From Onchidella celtica (taxonomy: Eukaryota; Mollusca; Gastropoda; Systellommatophora; Onchidiidae), in assembly GCA_963931925.1 (NCBI GenBank), contig OZ007571.1, forward strand, positions 63,411,589-63,475,588: a stretch of 64,000 nucleotides of DNA, read 5' to 3'. Shown piece by piece: positions 35,958 to 48,500 of this stretch. How positions within the stretch are numbered: the first letter of the stretch is position 1; every line of letters starts with the position of its first letter. Position numbers and translations under genes: made by a program. The notes under the pieces were generated by a model. It worked only from the letters and a program-made list of their open reading frames with translations. It ran no database searches and had not been told where the DNA came from.

Positions 35958-37049
35958 TTTTTTCAGTGATTTATCAACAAGGGCGGGAAATTGCAAAGAG
36001 AGTTGCCAGGTGCAAGTAAGCCATAAGGCCACACTATATTATATAGGTGCCAAGCCTCACAAGGAGACCATGTTCTTGAATCATTGTGGATTTTACTAAT
36101 ACTGCATGTCAAATTTTAAAAAAAGAAATGAAGATCAAATGCAAATTATCACTTTATGCATATATGCATCCATACTGCTTTTGATAGTTAAAAAAAGTAC
36201 AATATTATACAAACTGGCAGGTCGAACAGATCAACAGATAAAATAATCAGTCAACATTACCAGGTAATGATCAACGGAGAAGCATTGTCTGTATGTTAAC
36301 AAATGTAATTTTAAACAATTTTTTTCATTATTTGTGAAATGAAGCAAACAAGAATTAACAAAACAAACATTCAACCAAGGCCAGTTGTTTTTAAGAAAGT
36401 TGATTCGAGAATACAACTTTTAAAAAGGCAATCTGGCAACCTGTATATCGATAGGTATATTGATTACTGGTCCATCGTTTACAAGTTCACCGAAATTGGG
36501 TTCATCGATTACGGGTTCATCGATTACGAGTTTTTTTTTTTTTTTTTGAGGGAACATAGAGCTGAGGAAACATAGAGCTGACCCCACACATACCACGCCA
36601 ATGCACGAAACCTTTTGAGAACGCACGTGCGGACCATAAACTCGTGAGCAGAAACTATAGAAATTTTACACTGCTGGGGCCTACATCGATATGACTGGAA
36701 TACAACTTTGTGTTAGGCGACAGGTTACACAGCGCTGAACTGACCACTGAACTGAAGCTGTCACACTTGGTTGAGCTGCGAGGGTGATGGGGTCAGTAGG
36801 GCAGGGGTTACGATCACTTGAACGTTTTTCTAAATTTCATAATGCTGTATCATGAAACTGGGAAACAGTTTAAACTTCATGTAGATTTTTGAGTGGGTGG
36901 ATGCATTTCAGAGGATTTGCGTTGCCTAGCACGAAATATAGATCTAGTCTAGATCTATATCTAGATCTAATCTATGTGGGTGAGTCTCAGACATTGTTAA
37001 TTAATGATCATATTATTAGACACACCCGTCGGGTCATTCATGAGATCAA

Positions 37050-37253
37050 AACGGACAGTTCAGAACACGATTCACACGATTTAGTATCAGGATCTACCAC
37101 AACAATCTTCATTTTGAGTGCTAGAAGAGATAGCCTAGTGTCATCAGGATGTGGAACAACCTCCCGGCCGAAGTCCAAAAAATATCGTCTGCAACGGCTT
37201 TTGGCAATGAATTGAAGAACATAATTATCCGTTGCAGCTACCATTGTATTTAA
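37050..37253 (+). pseudogene. 3' fragment of a non-LTR retrotransposon (RT C-terminus)
   Basis: MWNNLPAEVQKISSATAFGN, then ELKNIIIRC, from 37149 to a TAA at 37251-37253, matches the widespread LINE ending 'WN-x-LP...F...LK'. Upstream sequence decays into frameshifts. It is a 5'-truncated or eroded copy. Confidence 0.55.
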
Positions 37254-37619
37254 AGTGTGGGTGTATTTCTGTGCACAATCTAGGTAGGCCTACCAGGAGA
37301 TATTTTTAACCAGAGATATACATATAGGCTACAAAGAAATTACACAACGATATAGATCTATTTTAAATGGTCTTAATATATGCTGTTTTAGCCTGTTTTA
37401 GCCTCAGAGCAGGGGCGTCGAGTCGCACATAGTGCAGTTGAGGAATCGTCAGATTAAATAGACGAATCAACTACATGGGAAGAAGAAGAAGAAGAAATTA
37501 TATTATTATAAGGTAGGCTAATCCGTTGCAGGCTTGTTAAATTAAAGCAGTTAAAAACAGGAGTGATCAAACAATCAGGAGCCAGGGATATCTATTGTCC
37601 CAACAACAGTAATCAGCAA

Positions 37620-37645
37620 CTAGATCTAGATCTAGATCTACATGT
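37620..37645. repeat. AGATCT tandem tract
   Basis: Repeated TAGATC units, echoed at 36937-36977. Such tracts add to the impression of a gastropod-type genome but prove nothing. Confidence 0.7.
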
Positions 37646-37939
37646 ATTTCTCAGAAATGTTGGGTACCATACGACGAAACACCACAATTAGTAGAATTTT
37701 TGTTTATTTCTTAAAAGTAAAACCTATTATGTTTCAGTAACTTGCAACCTTTGGCATGACTAACTGACCAAACTATACACTCTTCAGGCCTTAAATTTGG
37801 CAGGAAGGTGGCAGTTGAGATAAGGAAGATGATGGCTATAATTAAAAGTTGTTTACTTCAATCATGTATTTATAAAAAATAACGTTTATTGCTATGTAAC
37901 ATCTGTATTTTTGCATGTTGGTTTCGTAATACATATAGA

Positions 37940-38118
37940 TCTAGTACCGCGCATGTCAAAAAAAGTAACCGTATCAAACGTTCAGTTTGGTGCGTAGTGT
38001 TCTGGTGCGCATGAGTTCTGAAGCAAGACTGTAGTTTATTACTTTTAATATATGAGAGGGGGGGGGGCGGGGGAGCACATGATTGTTTATTCCGGGCAAT
38101 GCCCGGTAGGACATCTAG
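37940..38118 (+). mobile_element. short Helitron-like element
   Basis: The 3' end shows a 6-bp-stem hairpin CCGGGCAATGCCCGG (38092-38106), an 8-nt spacer, then CTAG followed by T. That is the Helitron ending (hairpin about 10 nt before CTRR, inserted between A and T). A candidate 5' end TCTAGTACCGCGC starts at 37940, preceded by A. The interior is noncoding. The 5' boundary is less certain than the 3' boundary. Confidence 0.45.
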
Positions 38119-38129
38119 TAAGGGATATT

Positions 38130-39130
38130 TTTCATCCTTCAAAGAGATTGCCATTGATATTGTGTCAGTTAAGATCTTGCTTCATTAATCTGCATTTATT
38201 TCTGTTAAAAAATGTTGTAGGCCTACTAACATCATGAAGCATCTGAAATGCTATTTCGGATCTGTCTTTTTTACATCCACAGGCATGCACAGTAATAATA
38301 TGTTTCATGCTGTACTGATAGATAAGATGTTAGTATCTGTCTCATTTTATTATATGAACCTATCTAACTTCCTGGGCATGCTGTTGACCCAATTCTTTAT
38401 ATGTCATAAGTGGCACTGTGTAGGTCATATCAGCTGAGCAACTTGTACACCTTTACACCAGGTATACTTGAACATACTTGTTTAATTTTTCACGAAGTAA
38501 TAAAATGTGAAAAACTTGAACCCAGTGCATTTCTGAAATTTCTCACAGTAGTCTGACATGTTGTCTTATTTTGTCAAGATTTATCCATTCGCAAGTTAAG
38601 CCAAAGACTGCAAATAGATGTTACTCTTAGTGTACACAAAATGGAAACTATTTGCAAAAATTAAAAGAGTCCTGATTGTGCAGTTGTGGCTTACAAAGTG
38701 GGCACATAATGGAACTTGTATTATGGTATATATAATGTGTTTGAGTTCTCTCTGTGGGGTTAAGTAGCTGCAGTCTTGCCATTAGAACGGCACACATAGA
38801 AAGGAAATGCCCTATGGGCAAATAATGTGATCTTGCAACTGAATGTGCCAAATAATTACTCTCACATGAGGGGCTTTGGGTCTCGGAAAGGTGATAATGA
38901 GACAGTTAATGGATTTGTATGAAAGATTAAATGTGAAGTTACTTGGCCCACTTTTTGCCATAGATTTTAGCTTTACTATTACGATCTTAATGTTCCAGTT
39001 CAGCTTATCTTGACAGTTGTGTGTCAGCTTGCCATATTTGATGTTTGCTCTTTATTGATATTGTAGTTTACATGATGTTTAAAACTATTTCATACTCATA
39101 GTCTTGTGAACAATTTTCTTTGCTCATTCC
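38130..39130. other. upstream region of the patched-domain gene
   Basis: AT-rich, without recognisable coding or mobile element. A pyrimidine-rich tract ending TCATTCCAG at 39132 could be the acceptor of a 5' untranslated exon that leads into the start codon at 39228. Confidence 0.35.
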
Positions 39131-39201
39131 AGTTTGAAAAGTTTCTCTAAAGAGGTTCAGTGGATAGCAAAACAGCTGCATTTATCGGAAGTCTAGAGAA
39201 T

Positions 39202-39225
39202 ATGATGGAAGAAGACTTTGTGTGA
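39202..39225 (+). promoter_or_regulatory. upstream open reading frame in the 5' leader
   Basis: ATGATG opens a seven-codon frame (MMEEDFV) that ends at TGA 39223-39225, three bases before the main ATG (39228-39230) and in a different frame. If the leader is transcribed as inferred, it could reduce initiation at the main start. Confidence 0.4.
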
Positions 39226-39227
39226 AA

Positions 39228-39529
39228 ATGGATAGCAACAGTTTACCAGCAGACAATGTTAAAGATGATGCCCCTACAAGGAAACCTCCTCCTCTCACAG
39301 AAGAGCCATACACAGTGTTTCCACCATGCGTGGTACACAATGTTCATGAAGTATATCCGTATAATTCTGTTGACAAAAGTTACAATGTAGCAGATAAAGA
39401 AAAAATTGCAGCCAGTGATAGACCAGATGGTGAGACACCTTCATCACGAAGTTCTAAGAAAAGCAAATTTGGATGCTTTTCAAAAATTAGTGCAGCTGTA
39501 ACGTGGGGCCTTGAAGCTGGATTTTTCAG
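39228..39529 (+). CDS. patched-domain gene exon 1 (aa 1-100)
   Basis: Begins MDSNSLPADNVKDD. It is a cytosolic, Pro- and Ser-rich tail with a basic patch (RSSKKSKFGCF) before the first helix. It ends in phase 2 at AG|GCAAGT, a GC donor. The nearest GT (after CAA, 39534) would break the frame into exon 2. Confidence 0.88.
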
Positions 39530-42500
39530 GCAAGTACATCAGAATTGAAATTTCAGTGCACTATAGTTGTTGCAGATGTACATGAGAATTGAAATTTTAA
39601 TTCACAATAATTTTCCTAGCTGCATAGCTCACAGCTTTAGGTCTGTATGTTTTTTTTATTTTTTATTTAAAATTTCTTTTTAATTCTTTCACAACCTTAT
39701 CCATCTATCCATGCCACCTTTTCATTTTATTTTTCTCACTCCTTAATCACTCTTTCCTCCATGCATTCTGCAGCTACCTTTAGTACTATATTATTTTCTA
39801 GATATATCTTTGCTACATTTTGTTGCCTTTTGTTTTAATTTACTTATAAGTTTTCGTAGTCTTGAACCTCTACTTCTATTGAAGGATATCTCCACATGAT
39901 GATGTTATCATTTGTGTGTTAGAGCAGTAGAGAGAGAGCCATGTTGAGAGGTTGCCCTTAGAAATTGAGCTGTGTGTTATCAGTTTCAAGTAGGCCTTGT
40001 ACCAGCAAGCAGTTGTTAACTGTCCTAACACATTTAGAAAAGTGGCCTTAGCAATACTTGATAAGAACATTCTCCCTGACAAGTGTGTGGTTATGTCCCT
40101 GGCAGGCATGCCTTGGACTTAGTAGTGAAGTCAGTAATAGCACTTCACGGTAGATCTTTGTCTGGGAAAAAGTGTTTGATTGGGAAGTTTCGTTATGTAT
40201 ACATGATCACTTGTATTATGTAAGACTTAAAATAAGTGAATCTTAAACATAAAAATTCATCGGAAATATTTTCATTATTGAGACTTTATTGTCTTTTTTT
40301 TTTTTGAGAGGGCCTTTTCTCTTGCCTGGAAATATTTTTCAAAACAATCTAAAATTTGAATTCATCAGACATTTACAACTATTGTCAAGAAGTCCTAGCC
40401 CACCCCATACATCTGCAAACTTAAACTGCAAAAAAAAAAAACAACCTGACCACCAACCCATGGGCACTGAAATGAACATTTGAATTCAGCATTTGACACT
40501 CAAGTATTAGCATGCTTGTTTATTACCCACAGACCTCCATAACCGCTGACCTCAGTGGTCTGAAACCTGGTCCACATTGATTATTTGATGCAAGGATGGT
40601 CACTGAAGGGTCAATCAACCTGTCTATGTTTTAGTCATTTGGTCTAGAGCTACCGACAACACATATGACACATGATTGCTTTCAGCAGTGTTCCATCTGG
40701 ATTATATCCCCAATCAAAATAAGAATCCACTGAAGGAATTCATATACATGGGACATGGAACAAAACTGCAAATGGGGCGATTATGACATCGGTTGTATGT
40801 TGCAACCTCGTTAAAATTAGCCTTTGTGGCTGTTGTTAGTCTAACTGCGAAGCCAAATAGAGAAAATACAGAGTTGTGTTCACTGCTCAGCTATAGTTTT
40901 GTATATAAAATGCTCTGGTCCTCTTACAACAGTCTTTGAGTTTAGTTTTAAATAATGAGATTCCAACAGTCCACTGACAATGAGCAGATCTGTTACACCA
41001 GCCACAAAAAAAAACAACTGAATTACAGAAGTAATTTCACTAGGGCAGGGCTGGGATCCTCTCCTGGTGACTCATAGTCCACTTAAGAGCATAAAATTTA
41101 CTTCTGATGATGTTCAGTGGGTTCCACCCTTTTAGATACATCGGCATGTGTCATCTAGCTAGGAAAATTACATGTTCTTTGTTAAATTTGTTAGTCATAA
41201 AGCCGGTATTGGTAATCACAATCTTAAATACAAGTGATTAGAATGTAAACTAGAACAGGCTAAGTACCAGATTCTTTTACATAATTCAGCCTTTCCAGTG
41301 CTTACTTTGAAATTGGTAAGATATGCCATGGTAAAATGGGTTCATAAAATGTCTGTGAGAAAAGACAAGTTTGTAGTGGTCTGAACTGAATGCAGACTTC
41401 TAACTTAAAATAGGCTTATGAAAAGTGGGAATGCAAAAAAAACTTTTTTTTCACCAAATTGACAAATTTCACAGTTTTGTGGGTGTATGTTTAGATATTT
41501 TCAACCCAAAAGACATGTTAGCTGTAACTCATATGTCATAATACCATAATGGAGCTAAGGGTGAAAAAGTTCTGCCCTCAAAGGCCCTTTTTGGGAGGGC
41601 TCAAAAACTCTGGAACAGTGGAAGCATTGTCATCCCTATAACTCAACTTATTGTGATGTAAGAGGATAATATAAAAATGCTTGCAAACTTTGGGTAATTT
41701 GTTCATTTTGCATAATTCTGTTATGTTTACAAAGCTGTAACTTGTTTTGGAAAATGTTTTCCAAATATACAAATATATAAAAACACAACAGTGCAACGGT
41801 TGCATACTTTCATTTTTCATTCTTTTATTGTATAATGTTCTTACAGTTTGTTCTTAAAACAGGACTTTGCATATAAGACATTTTTGTTTGTGCCACACTC
41901 TGACTTTGAAACTGTTCCATGTATTTCAGGGTTGGGCTTTTTGTTGGGGAGTACCCCGTTCTGACAATCGTCACCATGCTAGTCATGTGTGGACTTTGTG
42001 GGCTGGGCATGAAAACTTTCCATGAAACAGAAGAACAAGAGAAGCTATGGGTGCCACAGTCATCACGGCTCATCCTGGAAAAAGCATGGGTTGACAAAGC
42101 CTTTCCACAAGAGACACGATTTGTTTCTATCTTAGCTGTGGAGCCAAATGGGAACATACTTACACCATCAGCCATCAACGCTGTAAGAGCAATTACTTAT
42201 CAATTTGTCATCCATGTCACACACTAGGGTATCAACAATTTTCTCCTTTTTAAGAGCATTTCAAAATTTGGTGTCTTTGTTTTCTTGGATGTGGCAAAAA
42301 CATTTCTGCTTATAACTTCCAACTTATTAAATACATCGATACATTACTTTGTGAGAATATATATTTTTTGATGAGCAGTTACAAGATGGTTCTGGCACAG
42401 AGCTCTAGAGATAGATGAGAGCAGGAAGTAGGTCAAGTCACTGTGAACCCTGTGTTGCCTTGAGGTGAGACAAAGGGAGGGCAAGATTTTGATAAAAAGG

Positions 42501-45500
42501 TTTGAAAAATGTTCGCTCTTGTTGTATACTATCAGGTACTTGTCCTCCAGTGCAGTGGTGCAGCCCTAGGTGGCCATGCGAACTGATGCCATCTTTTAGT
42601 GGACAGGAGAGAGGCGACGCAGCAGAGTGCCCTCTCTTGTCTCTGCTGTTCAAACTCAAAACCACCAAACTCGTTGACATACCAACGCCAGGACATGAGA
42701 TGGGTGATGCACTATGCCCATGAATGAAAGAGTGGTCAAATTTCCACACTTATTGGAAGCTGAAATAAGCTTATGAATATAATAAGACCTTCCAAGTTTT
42801 TGATGAAATAAAGTCTGACTTCCCGATACAAAGCAAACAATATATCTCATGTCTTTTCTATTGCCCTACTATTTAAATTGAAGAAGAAAAAAACAAACTT
42901 TGAACTAAAAAATAATTGTTTGTTCATAGGCACAACTGAAAGTGAAACCCACAAAATTATGTAAATGATTCTCCCATGTGAAATTTTTATTTCTGACACT
43001 AAAAATTTGAAACTCATGCATGCATTTTTACATGTGAATTTGGAATACAATTGGGCGGGGAATTTATAAAGATGGCACATTCTAAAGTGTAAGGAAAGTC
43101 AGTGTTTATTCTCTTTGGTACTTTGGCATGTTTTTAATATATTGTGGCAAACTTGCCAACCGTCCTCATCATGCAGGACTGTTCTGTGTGAAGGGTGTGA
43201 CAGAGAGATGAGGAATAATTTTTTCTTGAGAAAAAGAAATTCCTACCAGGTTTTAGGATGAATACTAGTCCAATAAATTGGAAGGCAATGCTGACAGTAT
43301 GCACATTGTGATGTTCATTGAGTACATCATGCGATCTGTGAAGTGTACGATGGTGTTTTGTGATTGTGTTCTTTTTTCTATGGAAATTGTGGGTGTTTGG
43401 TGGGCATTTCTGGGTCGGGTTTCCTTCTGTCCTTTCATTCTGCTATATTCAGTCTACTGTCTTACTTCTTCCTAGCACAGTATGACAGTTCTTTCTTTCT
43501 TTCCTTCTTTCATGCTGGTGGTTGGTGGGTGCTCCAGGCAGGGTCTCCTTCTGTCCTATCATACTGCTATATTCTGTCTGTTGTTTTGCCTCTTCATGGC
43601 TCGATATGGCTGTTATTGTGTCAACGTGATTTCTCCAAACTCAAACTCTATTGATGGAAATCATAATTAATTGATAACAGAAAGTATCAGTTTGAAGTTA
43701 TAGGACATGGGTTTACATGCACCTTGAAGTGTCCCTTACTGTGGCGATGTGGTCATTTGGTTGGAAGTGGGTGGTTGGTGGGCAGTTTTGGTAAGATCTC
43801 TTTCAGTCCTATCATTCTGTTACATTATGTTTATTGTCTTGCTCTAAACTCAAACTCAGGTCAACTTTGGTTGGCAGCTTTGTCATGGGGTCATTGCTTA
43901 CAAGTTGAACATTTACAGATATTGGTGAAAATGGTTGAAAGATTTTGTTGTCCATGAAAAATTTTTAATGCATGAAATAAGAATATTTTGAATAATGTGC
44001 TTTACAGTTTGTTTACTTACATATTACAGATCATGGACTATTACAGTGAATCCAACAGATTTGATGGAAATGGTAAAAAATTCAAAGAGATGTGTGTGAA
44101 GTAAGTACTTCTAACGTTTACATAAATGCCAACATGTCCTTGAGGAAGTAAATTTTGCTACAGGATGTAACACCATAGGCTTGACCCTTGAAACGAATAC
44201 TGAGAAGTATAATATAGAAAATGAAGTGGGAATTTTAAGTTCAGTGATAGGAATTAACAATTTTGAAGAGCTGACTTTGCAGGAACTGAGATTTTGTAAT
44301 CTTCAGAGGTTTGACCAAAATGTCCTTCTATACTCCAGTCTGATACAAGCACCAGCAAAGAATTTTGACATTCTTGGACCACTCTCAGGTGTACAGTCTC
44401 ATGGAGTCTCTAATTCTTTCGCGCCATTTCTCTTTAGGTTCTGAATTTTTATTCTTTAAGATGATTATTTTTTAGTCTTATAACTTATGAGGCAAAATAA
44501 AACAGAATCAATGATTTGAAATGAGTAATAGATAATGAATTTGGTCCAAAACTGAAATGAATCAAAGAAATACTATTAGTAATCATAAGTGAATTTTGGT
44601 TCAAAAATGAACAAATGTGATGGGCAAAGACTTAATGTGGAAATCCTTTTCTGTGCAGTATCCAGTTTTTCTTTCTTCTACCAGAGCTGGACTGTCTTGT
44701 TACGTGTCAAGTCTACTGGAGCTTTGGTTTTATGATGAAACAGTTATCAGAAATCTCACAGAAAAGGCTGTTATTCAGAAAGTGAACGATACACTTGTTA
44801 GGTGAGATTATTTAATACTGTATTTTACATGATAAGCAGGATGTCCTTGTTTGACCAACACATGGCATTTTTGCAGAGGAGTAGTTTGGACAGTGATGAA
44901 GTAGGAAGTTGCTTTGAAGTGGGCCAATGTTGAGATTTAAGTGCTGGCCATTGGATGATAACTAGTTGTGTGTACTGAGTAAGTGTCTACCACATTCTTG
45001 TCTCAAGAGGTTATTTAGGAAATAATTCTTCCTCTCTACATAATTGAATTTAAGATGTTTTCGAGAAAAAAAAAATGACAGTAAAATATTTAAGAATGGA
45101 TACTCAGTAACAGATATATTCAGTGATATTATTGATTAGGCATATATGTAGGCACCTGACAAAATGAGGCACTTCATGCATTTTAGTGGTATGGAGATAT
45201 TGTATCACCAAATAGGCTATCCAAAGCCATTTCATTTGGTATAAAAAAATATTGCTGTAATTTAAGTAGCAGAGAAGATATGGCCTATCAAAAACAAAAG
45301 GTGTCAGAATCACAGTTTTAAGAAAAACGCTTTTAAAGTTTCAGCTTTTCGTCAAAATTATTGATGGTGTCTCAATTCAAAGTCAGTTTTGGGGCATTTA
45401 CCCTTCTCAAACGGATTATCATTTGGAAAAAAAATGGTAAAGAGTTTTTTAAACTTTCAAAAATACTGAAAACGCAAAATCGATCAAATTGACCTTCCGA

Positions 45501-48500
45501 TGCCTTTTCACGATTCTCTCGAATTGGGTACTGCTGAAATGTGCATCATTTTGTCGGGCGGCTGCACATATTTGGAATTGGATAGGTTCTTGACACACAG
45601 AATGAAGAGGGAGTTGAGTTTATCAGAAGGTGACTAAGCAAGGAACACCTTTGTCCTTCCTTCTCTCTATGCAATAATCCATCCGGCTCACCAACCAATT
45701 AACCAACCAGCCAGCCAACAAAACAAACAGATGTTCATCTGTCCATTAGCCCAACTGTTCTTGACAACCAAATTGCAACAGATGACCAAACAGTAAATTC
45801 AGTCATGTCACATTTCGGATTATAATTATTATCCACCTGTCTAACATTCTAACAATCCAACTAGCCAACTAAATAACCAACCAACCAACTGCCCATCTGT
45901 CCATCCATTTAATCATTCTTAACCAAGGAAAGCCATCAAAGCAATAGTTCAATCAGTAGATCAAACAGTATTTTTGCAGCACAGTTAAGCCCATACCTAT
46001 CCATCCATCTGACAATCCAACCAGCCAATTTAGCAGCTGTCCATCTGTCATTCACTTAACCATTCTTAACCAATCAAAACAGTCCATTGAAGTGTTAAAC
46101 CAGCAGATCAGTGAACCATATGGATCAGACAGCCAAACCGAAATTTTTGTGTCAAATTTCAGCCCAGTGTCAGGTGTTGAGGTGAAGACCTTACTTGGTG
46201 GAGATTTGACTTATGATGAGGATGGAATGATTGTTGCTGCCGAAGCCACACAGATTACATGGGTGTTGAGGAAAGAAGACGTAAGCTGTACAAATTACCC
46301 ATTTTCTCAAGGGAGGAAATAAACATAATTATTGAGAGAATTAACTCTCTAACTTTAAGACCTACATGGGGGATTGGGGATATAAATTGCAGTGATTGGG
46401 TGCATATGCTTTGTAGATGGTCCTTTAGTAAAATTGCCATTTACAGCTCAAATTTTTCTGCCAAATCAAACTAATATTCCCCCACAAATCAAATAGAGAA
46501 AGTATAATTCCACTGGATTTAATAGAATGTTTGGCAAAAAAGAATTTGTCATCTACAGTTGTGCAAATGCCCTTGTGCATTCCTAATATGGCAGTGACAT
46601 GGACATTTTTTTTTGCTCATCGCCAAAGACTAAGTACTTCTTGTCTTTAAATAAATCAGGAAGAACTGGAAAAGTAATTTTATAGAAAAGATGTTGCCGT
46701 AATGTTTATTCAGATATTTATTTAATCATTCTTCTGTTTCATTCAGAATTCTGATGCAGCAGACTGGGAGAAAAAAATGATTGATATGGCTCTGCAGGGC
46801 AGTCCAGGCATAGCGAAGACATTTGTTTATGCAAGTCGAAGGTATGAGTTTTCGGTTGCAGATGCTTTGAACTTGTTCACTCAGACTCTGTCATGACTTC
46901 CAGCATTTGAAAAGAAAAAAAAAGGGTATGCCATCTGTCGCTGATTGCAGAACACCGTTTGTGGTAATAAGTATAGCAGAACATGGTCTTTGATCCAAAT
47001 GAGATTTAATGGATATAGGTTTTGAGAAATAAGTTTTTTTACCATAATTATTAGCAGGACAAATGAAGCTGTGTTATTGTATGTTAGCACCATTTGATCA
47101 TAATGAAATTTTGTCTTCATTAATTTTGGTTTGAGTGCTCGGGCCTGTTGCCAGCATATTTTAGACAGGAAGACAGACAGGTGTAAGGCTGTCAAGGTCT
47201 CATTCTTATCCAAGGGTATCCAGTGTCTAATGTTGATATTCTATGATCTGTATGAACATTTGTTCAGTGTTGTCCTAATTGTTTTAGTAATGAGTTTAAC
47301 TATTGCATTGTTTAGTTTCGTGTGTTATATAAAATTTACTTAAAATAGAATTGCAAGGAACCTACAGTAAAATCTTCCTTTTTACAGTTTTGATGACGAG
47401 GGCTATGGAGCTATAAACAATGACACCAAGCGCCTGGCAGCAGGATTTAGCATTGTGTTTGTCTTCATAATGTTGTCTTTGGGGAAGTTCAACTTACTGG
47501 AACAAAAGGTTTGGATTTTAGGATTATCTTTACTCAAGTTCGATACCCCTACCACATAGATGTCTGGTTATGACAACAGAAGACAAAACATAAGAAACCT
47601 GTGGGAATTATAGGCATTTTTTTTCTTGTAACTGTGATGGAGGATGGAATTGTGAAAACTCATATAGATTCTAATTTCTTACATTTGTTATTCTTTTAGA
47701 ATTTATTGTATAGTTTTTTCTCTCTCTGTTTCTTTTTTTTGGGGTTCGCTTGAACTTCCAAAGATATCAGAAGAATGTTTGCTTGCTAGATATTAATATC
47801 AACATTTTTTTTAATAGGCCTAAATTGGCCTCTCTTATTTTTCTAGAGTTTATAGAAAAGCGTATAAATCTGTTTTATCAGTGTGAATTATTTATCCCAT
47901 GGTATCATTTTGTCCCCTTAGAATGACAAGGTTCTCTCCATTCAGTCAGCTTTTGAGATCACGGACTGAAGTTTCATGTGATCATAGCTGTTAGAGTAAT
48001 GAATTTTGTTCTTTTTAATAATATTTATTTGCAAATTACGCATCAAGACTGCTTGATACTTTGACACACAATCGAGAAGGCCCCTAGAAGTAGTGTGTAG
48101 TGTGTAACTTGGTTCAGCCAAAAAGTGGAGATATAACCTTGTCATTTTAAGGGGACGATTTGTTTAGGTTATTTTTACGGGTAATCATGGGCGTATCTCT
48201 TTTTAGTTCACATGACATTCCTGGGCTTGACCCCAAAAAGATGAGGGAATGTTAGTGCAGTTTTGATGTAGATCTGACATAGTCCATTATCTTAGCACTG
48301 ACAATTTTGATCAGGGTTGTAGAAATAACTAACCAAGCCATAAATCCCGTTCAATTGAACCACACTGGCATGTGCATCTGATCTATTTTGGTTCTTGTAT
48401 TTTCAGATTTATTTATCTCTGAGTGGTATGGCATGTGTAGGCTTGGCTATTTTGGTGTCCTATGGTATTTCCACTGTTGTGGGTGCTATCTTTAGCCCAA

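Larger units (their letters stand above)
33329..36585 (-). mobile_element. MULE (Mutator-like) DNA transposon with terminal inverted repeats
   Basis: The 38-bp ends at 33329-33366 and 36548-36585 are inverted repeats. Both read, from outside in, GGG(G)TC, then AGCTCTATGTTTCCTCAGC and TCTATGTT. The left end continues with two or three extra AGCTCTATGTTCCCTC-type units to 33431. TAATCGA-type subterminal words follow inside both ends. The element encloses a minus-strand MULE transposase gene. I saw no 8-9-bp target duplication, so the insertion is old or the outer ends are slightly misplaced. Confidence 0.7.

Noticed and set aside
39534..39548. GT donor after CAA for exon 1 of the patched-domain gene
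   Set aside because: Its phase would put exon 2 out of frame. The GC donor at 39530 keeps TM1 intact.
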